A stretch of DNA of 64,000 nucleotides from Butyrivibrio sp. VCB2006. Lineage in GTDB: Bacteria > Bacillota > Clostridia > Lachnospirales > Lachnospiraceae. The translations under genes were made by a program, and so were the position numbers. The notes below the pieces were generated by a model, which searched no databases, was not told where the DNA came from, and worked only from the letters and a program-made list of their open reading frames with translations. Positions 35,890 through 43,515 of the stretch are shown one piece after another (within the stretch, counting starts at the first letter, position 1; the number at the start of each line of letters is the position of its first letter). Where the stretch lies: assembly GCF_000420945.1 (NCBI RefSeq), contig NZ_ATVX01000001.1, forward strand, positions 62,001-126,000. Direction: 5' to 3'.

Positions 35890-36252
35890 TTAGTCTATTA
35901 CTTTGGTAATTCTTTCACTTCTAAAGCCATACTTTGAAAGAAGGCAATTAATTTTGCCCATAAAACTCTTTTTACCGATGAGAATGTCATTGTTTTCTCC
36001 ACAGCTAAAAACTGTGATTTCCAAGCTGCCCTGAGTTTCTTTTACAAGTACGGTCATGCTTACTGAACCGCGTCCACTTAGAGGTGACAGTTCATACTTG
36101 TCAAAGCACATCATAATGCTTTTCCCGTCATCCATAAATTCAAAGCATACAAGATTATTCTGGTCTGAGTCTAGGGTGCTTTCAATCTCTTTTGCCAAAT
36201 CGAAGGCTGAAATAAAAGCTATGTCTGAATAGTATTTGTATAAGTTGGTCAT
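35890..36252 (-). CDS. hypothetical protein, 120 aa
   Basis: Small soluble protein with alternating strands (GSVSMTVLVKETQGSLEITVFSCGEN) and a C-terminal helix (KSFMGKINCLLSKYGF). From memory it resembles a family of short uncharacterised Firmicutes proteins (possibly DUF6054), but this is not certain. It is on the minus strand, divergent from xpt with only 83 bp between, which must contain both promoters; a TATAAT lies at 36275. A GGAGTAGGAG-like site precedes its ATG on the minus strand. Confidence 0.7.
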   Translation of the reverse strand: MTNLYKYYSDIAFISAFDLAKEIESTLDSDQNNLVCFEFMDDGKSIMMCFDKYELSPLSGRGSVSMTVLVKETQGSLEITVFSCGENNDILIGKKSFMGKINCLLSKYGFRSERITKVID

Positions 36253-36335
36253 AAATAACTCCTACTCCTGATGTTATAATAACGATACAGTGTCGATGAT
36301 GCAATTGTTGCAGTTTCATAAATGGGAGCATGTAG

Positions 36336-36908
36336 ATGAAGCTATTAGAAGATACCATTAAAAGTGAAGGACGAGTTTATCCCGGAAATATTCTTAAAGT
36401 GGATGGATTTTTAAATCATCAGATTGATGTAGCACTTTTGGATAAATTGGGAAAAGAATTCTATGACAGGTATAAAGACCAGGGGATAACCAAAATACTT
36501 ACAATAGAAGCTTCGGGTATAGCAATAGCATGTGCAGCTGCCAGATACTTCGAGGTTCCTGTAGTATTTGCGAAAAAGTCAAAAAGTTTGAATATTGGAA
36601 ATGATGTTTATACTTCGAGAGTTAGTTCCTATACCCATGGGAAGGACTATGACATCACAGTTTCAAGAAATTATCTTCACGGGGAAGACAAGGTGTTTTT
36701 GATAGATGATTTTCTTGCAATAGGGAATGCTATGAAGGGCCTTATAGATATTTGTAATCAGGCGGGAGCATGCATTGCAGGAATCGGTATATGTATTGAA
36801 AAGGGATTTCAAACAGGTGGCGATGATCTAAGAAAAATGGGGTATGATGTAATGTCTCTGGCTATTATAGACAGTATGAGCGAGGATGGGGAAATTGTGT
36901 TCAGATAA
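36336..36908 (+). CDS. xpt: xanthine phosphoribosyltransferase
   Basis: 190 aa purine salvage enzyme converting xanthine and PRPP to XMP. Typical Xpt features: MKLLEDTIKSEGRV, KVDGFLNHQID, a flexible-loop region KSKSLNIGNDVYTSRVSSYTH, and the PRPP-binding motif KVFLIDDFLAIGNA. Length matches the family. The upstream intergenic region is only 83 bp and shows no purine riboswitch, which often precedes xpt in Firmicutes. No purine permease follows. Confidence 0.93.
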   Translation: MKLLEDTIKSEGRVYPGNILKVDGFLNHQIDVALLDKLGKEFYDRYKDQGITKILTIEASGIAIACAAARYFEVPVVFAKKSKSLNIGNDVYTSRVSSYTHGKDYDITVSRNYLHGEDKVFLIDDFLAIGNAMKGLIDICNQAGACIAGIGICIEKGFQTGGDDLRKMGYDVMSLAIIDSMSEDGEIVFR

Positions 36909-37025
36909 AGCAATACCGATAGTATATCAATAAAACCGCAACAATAACAAAGGCTTATGTGTGTAAATGACGAAGGCTAAACTATGGAATTTAGGTGATG
37001 AAATATATTACTGGAGGATAAGATC

Positions 37026-37142
37026 ATGTTTTGGTTTGGAAAGAAGTCAAACATAGATGAAATGACTAAGATCATGGCTGAGTTCTATAATACAGGCACT
37101 GTATCGGATAATCGAATAAAGTGTTTTTCTGAGGAGGCTTAA
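37026..37142 (+). CDS. small protein, 38 aa, coupled to the next gene
   Basis: A short frame starts at ATG 37026 with a well-placed CTGGAGGAT site, reads MFWFGKKSNIDEMTKIM and on to a stop that overlaps the ATG of the next gene (TAATG). The strong ribosome site and exact overlap argue that it is translated and coupled. It may be a genuine small protein or a leader frame. No family recognised. Confidence 0.6.
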   Translation: MFWFGKKSNIDEMTKIMAEFYNTGTVSDNRIKCFSEEA

Positions 37143-37639
37143 TGGCTAAAAAGGTAATGCTGACTTTTAATGAAGCAGCTGGAAATAGGTTTGATTTTTC
37201 TATTATAGACGATATCGCTCCTTTGGATGAATATCCTATATGGTCTAAAAAAGATGCCTGGGGGCATTCATATTATGGTGTTTCAAACTTTTACGGAATC
37301 GAAGGACCCGATTATGAAGATAGTGACTTGTCTCAGCTTGAGTGGGATGGAAATGAGGTTTATTTAAATGCTCCGGACAGCAATGAAGAGATGACCTTAT
37401 TCAGGAAAGCAATTGGTATAATGAAGAGCTGGCATAAACAGATGTTGGAACAGTATCCTGAAGAAAGGTTTGTTATACTGGCTTCTTTTGATGATGGTGT
37501 TGATCCGGAGGATGGATGTGAATATGGTCCTTCATTTACACTTCGCTTTTGGAAAGTTCGTGAAGGACAGTGGCTTGGCAAGTATGATGAATTTGTAGAC
37601 TGTGAACAGCCGGTAATAAGATGTATTATAGATAATTGA
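37142..37639 (+). CDS. hypothetical protein, 165 aa
   Basis: Not recognised. Acidic, soluble, rich in Trp, Tyr and Asp (DEYPIWSKKDAWGHSYYGVSNFYG; SFDDGVDPEDGCEYGPSFTLRFWKV). The composition and size resemble immunity-type or SUKH-like proteins, but no diagnostic motif was found and no toxin is adjacent. It starts inside the stop codon of the 38-aa frame, with GAGGAGG at the proper distance. A short hairpin with a T-run follows. Confidence 0.75.
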   Translation: MAKKVMLTFNEAAGNRFDFSIIDDIAPLDEYPIWSKKDAWGHSYYGVSNFYGIEGPDYEDSDLSQLEWDGNEVYLNAPDSNEEMTLFRKAIGIMKSWHKQMLEQYPEERFVILASFDDGVDPEDGCEYGPSFTLRFWKVREGQWLGKYDEFVDCEQPVIRCIIDN

Positions 37640-37661
37640 ATGAATGAAAATCGCGTAAACT

Positions 37662-37686
37662 AAGGATTTTCCAAGAATTCTTTTTT
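37662..37686 (+). terminator. weak terminator
   Basis: 7-bp AT-rich stem (37662-37668 with 37676-37682) continuing into a run of T. Confidence 0.4.
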
Positions 37687-37707
37687 ATCATGTGAAGGAG
37701 AAGGGTT

Positions 37708-38730
37708 ATGAAGGCATTATTTATTGGCGGAACGGGAACAATCAGTATGGCAATTGTCAGGAGACTGGCGCAGAATCCACTTTGGGAGGTTTGGCTTTTG
37801 AATCGTGGCAACAGAAAGAGCGAAGTTCCTGAAAATGTTCATGAAATTATCTGCGATATTTCTGATGAAGAAGATGCCATAAAAAAGCTTGAAGGAGTGG
37901 AATTTGATGTAGTAAGTGAGTTTATTGGATTTACTGTTGATCAGGTTGAGAGAGACTACAGACTCTTTAAGGGCAAGACCAAACAGTACATGTATATCAG
38001 TTCAGCATCAGCATACAATAAGCCGGCTGCAAGCTATGTGATCACAGAAGGTACAACTCTTTCAAATCCTCATTGGGAGTATTCCAGAAATAAGATTGCC
38101 TGTGAAGAATTCCTTATGAAGAAATATAGAGAAGAGGGATTCCCGGTAACTATCATAAGACCAAGTCATACCTATGACGAGAGAAATATTCCTCTTGGAG
38201 TACATGGTAAGAAGGGCTTTTATCAGGTTATTAAGAGAATGATGGAAGGAAAGCCTGTAATTATCCAGGGTGATGGAACATCTCTTTGGCACGTTACCTT
38301 TAATAAGGACTTTGCTGTTGGATACACAGGTCTTATGGGAAATCCAAAGGCAATCGGCGAGGCTTTCCAGATAACAGGAGATGAGTGCCTTACCTGGAAT
38401 CAGATATATCAGACAATCGCAGATGCTCTTGGAGTAGAACTTAAGCCATATCACGTATCAGCCTATTATCTTAGCGCAGTAGGAGATAAGTATGGATATG
38501 ACTTTGAAGGAAGTCTTCTCGGTGATAAATCAGTATCTGTAGTGTTTGACAACAGTAAGCTTAAAAGAGCTGTTCCGGGAATGGGCACAACAATAAGATT
38601 TGATCAGGGCGTTCGCATTGCCCTTAACTACATCAAAGAACATCCCGAGTGTCAGGTAGAGGATCCTGAATTTGATGAGTGGTGCGACAGAGTGATAGCA
38701 GCACTGGAAGATAGCAAGAGTAAAGTATGA
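37708..38730 (+). CDS. NAD-dependent epimerase/dehydratase (extended SDR)
   Basis: 340 aa. The N-terminal nucleotide-binding motif is LFIGGTGTISMAIVRRL, and the catalytic pair is seen as a serine-rich strand (YISSASAY) and YSRNK (Tyr-x-x-x-Lys type). The middle and C-terminal parts (IIRPSHTYDERNIP, GDGTSLWHVTFNKDFA) match extended short-chain dehydrogenases acting on nucleotide sugars. The substrate is not predictable and no polysaccharide genes are adjacent. A GAAGGAGAAGG site precedes the ATG. Confidence 0.85.
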   Translation: MKALFIGGTGTISMAIVRRLAQNPLWEVWLLNRGNRKSEVPENVHEIICDISDEEDAIKKLEGVEFDVVSEFIGFTVDQVERDYRLFKGKTKQYMYISSASAYNKPAASYVITEGTTLSNPHWEYSRNKIACEEFLMKKYREEGFPVTIIRPSHTYDERNIPLGVHGKKGFYQVIKRMMEGKPVIIQGDGTSLWHVTFNKDFAVGYTGLMGNPKAIGEAFQITGDECLTWNQIYQTIADALGVELKPYHVSAYYLSAVGDKYGYDFEGSLLGDKSVSVVFDNSKLKRAVPGMGTTIRFDQGVRIALNYIKEHPECQVEDPEFDEWCDRVIAALEDSKSKV

Positions 38731-38739
38731 TAAAAGAGC

Positions 38740-38776
38740 GGTAATGAATTATAATGGCAATAATGCCAACATTACC
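38740..38776. other. two-level hairpin after the epimerase gene
   Basis: Outer arms GGTAATG (38740-38746) and CATTACC (38770-38776) enclose an inner TGGCA/TGCCA stem. No T-run follows, so it is not a standard terminator; it may stabilise the 3' end. Confidence 0.45.
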
Positions 38777-38880
38777 AGCAATATCAGCATTTACACCGAT
38801 ATGTTTGAATGATAATTTGGACTGATGATTCAGGCTCAATTCAAAATTGGTATTTACCGGAATTCATGCCATTCTTATTC

Positions 38881-39026
38881 ATAGCCGCTTGACCACCAAA
38901 AAACATCCCGTGTACCTCTGTCATGGGAACCGTGGAATACCGCAGCAGGCATGGCCTGCGAGGATATGCCGCGAAATTCCCATTGACAGTGATATCCGGG
39001 ATGTTCAAATAACCGCAAGCGGCTAT
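38881..39026. repeat. nested imperfect palindrome, about 146 bp
   Basis: Four stacked pairings share one centre: ATAGCCGCTTG (38881-38891) with 39016-39026; AACATCCCG (38902-38910) with 38997-39005; CTGTCATGGGAA (38918-38929) with 38977-38989 (one bulge); and GCAGGC/GCCTGC (38945-38950/38954-38959) around an ATG loop. A partial pairing fills the gap between the last two. The element lies between convergent genes, in a 333-bp region with no gene. It could be a miniature mobile repeat or a structured RNA. Confidence 0.7.
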
Positions 39027-39063
39027 TAATTTACTTCGTAAAATTCATTATCTTCGAACTAAC

Positions 39064-40356
39064 TTATTCAGCCATAGCCTCAAGCATCTTCTGGGCTGCT
39101 GTAAGTCTTACGCAGACAGTGAAGATATCCATAGCAGTGCGAAGGTCTGAAAGTGAAGGATAGGTTGGAGCAATACGGATATTGCTGTCGTGTGGATCCT
39201 TCTTGTAAGGATAAGTTGCACCTGCGTTTGTCATTGTAACACCGGCCTTCTTGGCTCTGTCAACGATGGCCTTAGCGCAGCCTTCAGGGGCATCAAAGCT
39301 GATGAAGTATCCGCCGTTTGGCTTGGTCCAGTCGCCGATTCCGCAAGGAGTAAGGTCTCTGTCGAGAATCTCAAGAACTGCCTCGAACTTAGGTCTGATG
39401 ATGTCTGCATGCTTTCTCATGTGAGCCTTCATGTTCTCGATGTTACCAAAGAAACGTACGTGTCTAAGCTGGTTAACCTTATCGTGGCCGATTGTCTGAT
39501 TAGAAAGCTGAGCCTTGATATCGTCAAGGTTATTAAGTGAAGTAGCAAGAGCTGCGATTCCGCTTCCAGGGAATGTAATCTTGGAAGTTGAAGCAAACTT
39601 ATAAACCATGTCAGGATTTCCAGCCTTTTTGCATTCCTCAAGGATCTCAATAAGGTAATCCTGATTGTTATCGTATAAATGGTGGATACCATAAGCGTTA
39701 TCCCAGAAAATACGGAAGTCCTTGGCTGCAGGCTTAAGCCTTGCAAAACGTCTTACTGTATCATCTGAATAAGAATATCCCTGAGGATTGGAATACTTAG
39801 GAACACACCAGATTCCCTTAATAGATTCATCAGAAGATACAAGCTCTTCAACCTTGTCCATATCAGGACCTTCAGGAGTCATATCTACGTTGATCATCTC
39901 GATTCCAAAATATTCTGTGATAGCAAAATGTCTGTCATATCCAGGAACAGGGCAGAGGAACTTGACCTTGTCCAGCTTGCACCATGGAGTGTTGCCCATG
40001 ATACCGTGAGTATATGCTCTTGATACTGTATCGTACATGACATTAAGTGAGGAGTTACCATAGATGATAATGTTCTCTGGCTTGTTCTCCATCATGGCAC
40101 CGATGAGAACCTTGGCTTCATCGATACCTGTAAGGACACCGTAGTTACGGCAATCTGTTCCATCTTCACAGGAAAGGTCAGCCTCAGAATTAAGGGCATC
40201 CATAAGTCCCATAGAAAGATCAAGCTGTTCTCTGCATGGCTTACCTCTAGCCATGTTGAGATTAAGATCCATCTCCTGATATTTCTTGTACTGAGCCTTG
40301 AGCGCTACGATCTCTTCTTCAAGCTCCTGGCGGCTCATTTCTGCATATTTCTTCAT
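39064..40356 (-). CDS. PLP-dependent aminotransferase, MocR/AatB-like aspartate aminotransferase
   Basis: 430 aa fold-type I aminotransferase. MKKYAEMSRQELEEEI is taken as the start because GAGGAGAC lies just before it; the frame is open 23 codons further up. Diagnostic segments: LNLNMARGKPCREQLDLS, NYGVLTGIDEAK, WCVPKYSNPQGYSYSD, the PLP aspartate region FWDNAYGIHHL, and the Schiff-base lysine in STSKITFPGSG. This matches the bacterial aspartate-type group (Pfam Aminotran_MocR) but without a DNA-binding domain, so it is a metabolic enzyme. The amino donor is probably aspartate or another common amino acid. Confidence 0.88.
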   Translation of the reverse strand: MKKYAEMSRQELEEEIVALKAQYKKYQEMDLNLNMARGKPCREQLDLSMGLMDALNSEADLSCEDGTDCRNYGVLTGIDEAKVLIGAMMENKPENIIIYGNSSLNVMYDTVSRAYTHGIMGNTPWCKLDKVKFLCPVPGYDRHFAITEYFGIEMINVDMTPEGPDMDKVEELVSSDESIKGIWCVPKYSNPQGYSYSDDTVRRFARLKPAAKDFRIFWDNAYGIHHLYDNNQDYLIEILEECKKAGNPDMVYKFASTSKITFPGSGIAALATSLNNLDDIKAQLSNQTIGHDKVNQLRHVRFFGNIENMKAHMRKHADIIRPKFEAVLEILDRDLTPCGIGDWTKPNGGYFISFDAPEGCAKAIVDRAKKAGVTMTNAGATYPYKKDPHDSNIRIAPTYPSLSDLRTAMDIFTVCVRLTAAQKMLEAMAE

Positions 40357-40671
40357 AGTCCGTCTCCTCACTAAATCTGATATTTTATATGATTCTAGCC
40401 TATAAAAATCATGTCCAAAAAACACTATGACAATATTACAACGTAGCCCCAGGAAAATGCAACATAATTTATTGCTTTAAAGGAGTAAATTTATGATTAT
40501 AAGATTTCTATAAAATATGAAAAGATATTGATTATTGTTTAACAAATTGTAGTAAGATATATTTGTATAGATATGCACGATATAACGACAAGGCGGCTAA
40601 ATATAACAATTGCGACAAATACAATAAATTCGATATACTAGCTACCAATAATCAACCAAGAGGCCGGTATT

Positions 40672-42567
40672 ATGTGGAATTACTCATATGTTTTTCCAAG
40701 TTTATTAATACTATTCATATTAGTCAGCTATTATTTTATGCTGCCACGAATTCCTATCAGAATGAATCGTACCTTCATTCATTTGATTGGTATTGAGTGC
40801 GTAGTTATGATAATGGATGTCATATCCTCCTGGGCAGATATGAATTATCAGCTCTTCCCAATATGGGCACTCTATGCCCTTAACAATCTGTATTTCATTG
40901 CATTCTTTGCAAGAGCTTTATTCTTCTGTGTATTTACCATAAGCGTCTTAAGACTGGAATTTCTCAATAATCATTATAAGTACTTTTTAGCTATGATCCC
41001 CTTTATTGTAGAATCTGTACTTGTATTGATCACGCCATTTACCAGGAATTTCTACTATATGGATGACACCGGCTATCACAGTGCGCCTTTATACAACACA
41101 CTTTATCTTTTGTTCTGGCTGTATATTGGCATCAGTTATTTTGCAATTCTAACTCATAAGGAAAGACCTAGGAGAAAAAGAGAGTTTAATACTGCGCTCT
41201 GGATCAACACAATTCTTCTTATAGGAACTATCTGCAGACTGGCTTTTCCACAGTATCTTCTCATGGATACCTTCTGCCTCATTGCGCTTCTTGTAAGCTA
41301 TCTGTCCTACATGAATCCTGACTTTTACCTTGAGGGTAAAACCTGGATTTTTAATACCAGAGCCATAAGAGAGTACCTGGATGAGATAAATGGGCAAAAG
41401 AAATACCGGATATTTGCTTTTGTTATCCATGATTACAGAGATATGAGAGAGCTGTATGGAATAAGACAGATGGATCACGGTGTTAACCTGATTTGCGATT
41501 ATCTTAAAAAGACCTTCCCTAACAAGATTGTTTTCTATTATAGAAGCGGACGCTTTGGAATTGTCTGTGATGACAAAGATAATATAGATAAAATACATGA
41601 AACCTTGCAGGAAAAATTCAGCAAACCATGGGTTTCAGATGATGTAGAGCTTTATGTTGAGATAGGCTGCGCGCTCTTAAATCCCGGTAATAGGAAGCTT
41701 GATTATAACACCATGACACAGGTTCTCATGACTGCTTTTAACGAGGCTGATCTAGCTGAGAAGCATGAAGTCAGGATAATAGATGAGTTAGGTCTTCAGA
41801 AAGCAGAAAAAGAGCTGGAGATCAAAAGAGCTATCGAATATGCTGTTGATCATGATGCGGTAGAGATTTTCCTGCAACCTATTATGGATGCTGCTACAGG
41901 TAAGCTTGCGGGTGCAGAAGCGCTTGCAAGAATCAGAGATGCAGAAGGCAACATTATTCCTCCAGGCCTCTTTATTCCAATAGCAGAACACAACGGACGA
42001 ATATCAGAGCTTGGAACCCAGGTGTTTATTAAGACCTGTAAGTTTATCAAGGAAAATAATACCAAAGAGATGGGTCTTAACTGGATAAATGTAAATCTTT
42101 CGCCAATCCAGTTCATGAAGGCTAATCTAGGTAATAACCTTATGCACTACATTAAGAAATACGACATTGACCTCGGATTCATTCATCTGGAGATCACTGA
42201 GGAAGCCATGGTCGACGATCAGCTCCTTGTTTATCAGACCAATATGATAAAAGAGATGGGCTTCCACTTTGTGCTTGATGACTACGGCAAAGGTTATTCC
42301 AACCTGACAAGATTAAAAAGATGTCCATTTATTAATATCAAACTTGATATGAGCATAGTTTGGGACTACTGCAGAGAGCCTGATGTTATGCTACCTAACA
42401 TGGTCAAAACCTTTGCAAGTATGGGCTTTGGCATAACAGCTGAAGGCATAGAAAGCGAATATATGGCTCAGACTATGGCTGCACTTGGATGCATATATCT
42501 ACAGGGTTACTACTATTCAAAGCCTATTTCTGTTGATGAATTTATCAAAAAATATTCACAAGGGTAA
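40672..42567 (+). CDS. membrane-anchored EAL phosphodiesterase with degenerate GGDEF
   Basis: 631 aa. About seven N-terminal membrane segments (residues 5-215), then a GGDEF-fold domain whose signature is replaced by YRSGRFGIV. A well-conserved EAL domain follows: LQPIMDAATG, AEALARI, NVNLSPIQF, LEITEEAM, VLDDYGKGYSNL, IKLDMS, AEGIES and LQGYYYSKPI. The expected metal- and c-di-GMP-binding residues are present, so it probably hydrolyses c-di-GMP. Same architecture as the pair at 5237-9149. Weak ribosome site (AGAGGCCGG). Single gene closed by a terminator at 42594. Confidence 0.88.
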   Translation: MWNYSYVFPSLLILFILVSYYFMLPRIPIRMNRTFIHLIGIECVVMIMDVISSWADMNYQLFPIWALYALNNLYFIAFFARALFFCVFTISVLRLEFLNNHYKYFLAMIPFIVESVLVLITPFTRNFYYMDDTGYHSAPLYNTLYLLFWLYIGISYFAILTHKERPRRKREFNTALWINTILLIGTICRLAFPQYLLMDTFCLIALLVSYLSYMNPDFYLEGKTWIFNTRAIREYLDEINGQKKYRIFAFVIHDYRDMRELYGIRQMDHGVNLICDYLKKTFPNKIVFYYRSGRFGIVCDDKDNIDKIHETLQEKFSKPWVSDDVELYVEIGCALLNPGNRKLDYNTMTQVLMTAFNEADLAEKHEVRIIDELGLQKAEKELEIKRAIEYAVDHDAVEIFLQPIMDAATGKLAGAEALARIRDAEGNIIPPGLFIPIAEHNGRISELGTQVFIKTCKFIKENNTKEMGLNWINVNLSPIQFMKANLGNNLMHYIKKYDIDLGFIHLEITEEAMVDDQLLVYQTNMIKEMGFHFVLDDYGKGYSNLTRLKRCPFINIKLDMSIVWDYCREPDVMLPNMVKTFASMGFGITAEGIESEYMAQTMAALGCIYLQGYYYSKPISVDEFIKKYSQG

Positions 42568-42593
42568 AGCTTTGTATTAATATTATAAGTAAC

Positions 42594-42624
42594 AAAAAGA
42601 GTAGTGGCGGCGCTACTCTTTTTA
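42594..42624 (+). terminator. terminator of the EAL gene
   Basis: 9-bp stem (42598-42606 with 42611-42619, loop GCGG) extended by A/T pairs and followed by TTTTT. A GTG at 42604, in frame with the next gene, lies inside it and is not a likely start. Confidence 0.85.
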
Positions 42625-42675
42625 ATTGTGATGAGCAAGACGTGCTATGGATGTGCATTTACGAGAGGTGACAGT

Positions 42676-43515
42676 GTGAAAAAAGGGCTTGTACTTGAGG
42701 GCGGCGCTATGCGAGGTATGTTTACCTGCGGCGTTTTGGATGTTTTAATGGAGAACGATATTTCTTTTGACGGGGCAGTAGGAGTGTCGGCAGGAGCTAC
42801 CTTTGGCTGCAATATCAAGTCTCATCAGATAGGTCGTGCCTACAGATATAACAAGAAATACTGCACAGATCCCCGCTATCACAGTATCAGATCACTTATC
42901 ACCACTGGTGATATCTATAACGTGCCATTTTGCTACGATGAGCTTCCATACAAGCTTGATAAATGGGATACCAAGGCTTTTGCAGACAGCCCAATGGAGT
43001 TTTACTGCGTGGTTACTGACATTAACACAGGAAGACCCGTTTATCACAAATGCATTGATGGACAAAAAGAGGACATCACCTGGATTCAGGCGTCAGCTTC
43101 TATGCCAATAGTTTCAAGGCCAGTTCACATTGACGGCGGAATGTATCTGGACGGTGGAATCTCAGATTCAATCCCTCTTAAATTTATGGAAGATAAGGGC
43201 TATGACGACATACTGGTCGTAGAGACCCAGCCAGTTGACTATGTCAAAGGCAAACAGAAATACATGCCAGTTGTCAGATGGTCACTCAGGAAATATCCCA
43301 ACATGATTAAGTGCATGGAAGAGCGCTATATTATGTATAACGAGGAAAAGAAATACATAAGGCAGCAGGAGCTTGCCGGTAAAGTACGAGTAATAAGGCC
43401 CAAGGAGCCACTTAATATAAGCTCGATAGAAAAAAATCCAGCCCAGATAGAGAGAGTTTATAAACTGGGAAGACAGGCGGGGGAGGAGTACCTCGCAAAG
43501 GAGAGGCAAATATGA
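42676..43515 (+). CDS. patatin-like phospholipase
   Basis: About 279 aa acyl hydrolase of the patatin/RssA type. The oxyanion loop is LEGGAMRGMFTCGVLDVL, the catalytic serine is in GVSAGATFG (GxSxG), and the aspartate is in the DGGISDSIP segment. The start is a GTG at 42676 with AGAGGTGAC just upstream; longer versions from 42604 would begin inside a terminator. No signal peptide, so it acts inside the cell or at the membrane. Its end overlaps the next gene (ATGA), linking lipid hydrolysis to a flavin enoate reductase. Confidence 0.88.
   Translation: MKKGLVLEGGAMRGMFTCGVLDVLMENDISFDGAVGVSAGATFGCNIKSHQIGRAYRYNKKYCTDPRYHSIRSLITTGDIYNVPFCYDELPYKLDKWDTKAFADSPMEFYCVVTDINTGRPVYHKCIDGQKEDITWIQASASMPIVSRPVHIDGGMYLDGGISDSIPLKFMEDKGYDDILVVETQPVDYVKGKQKYMPVVRWSLRKYPNMIKCMEERYIMYNEEKKYIRQQELAGKVRVIRPKEPLNISSIEKNPAQIERVYKLGRQAGEEYLAKERQI

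Noticed and set aside
37142..37639. Immunity protein of a toxin system
   Set aside because: Composition is suggestive but there is no toxin, secretion or polymorphic repeat gene nearby, so the function is left open.
40493..40513. Six-codon frame (MIIRFL) with an AAAGGAG site in the aminotransferase/EAL spacer
   Set aside because: No hairpin, terminator or downstream gene relation that would support a leader peptide; probably chance in AT-rich DNA. The rest of 40357-40671 shows no gene or clear structure.
42604..42675. Longer N-terminus for the patatin protein from GTG 42604
   Set aside because: The start lies inside a clear rho-independent terminator, and the normal patatin N-terminus begins at GTG 42676, which has its own ribosome site.
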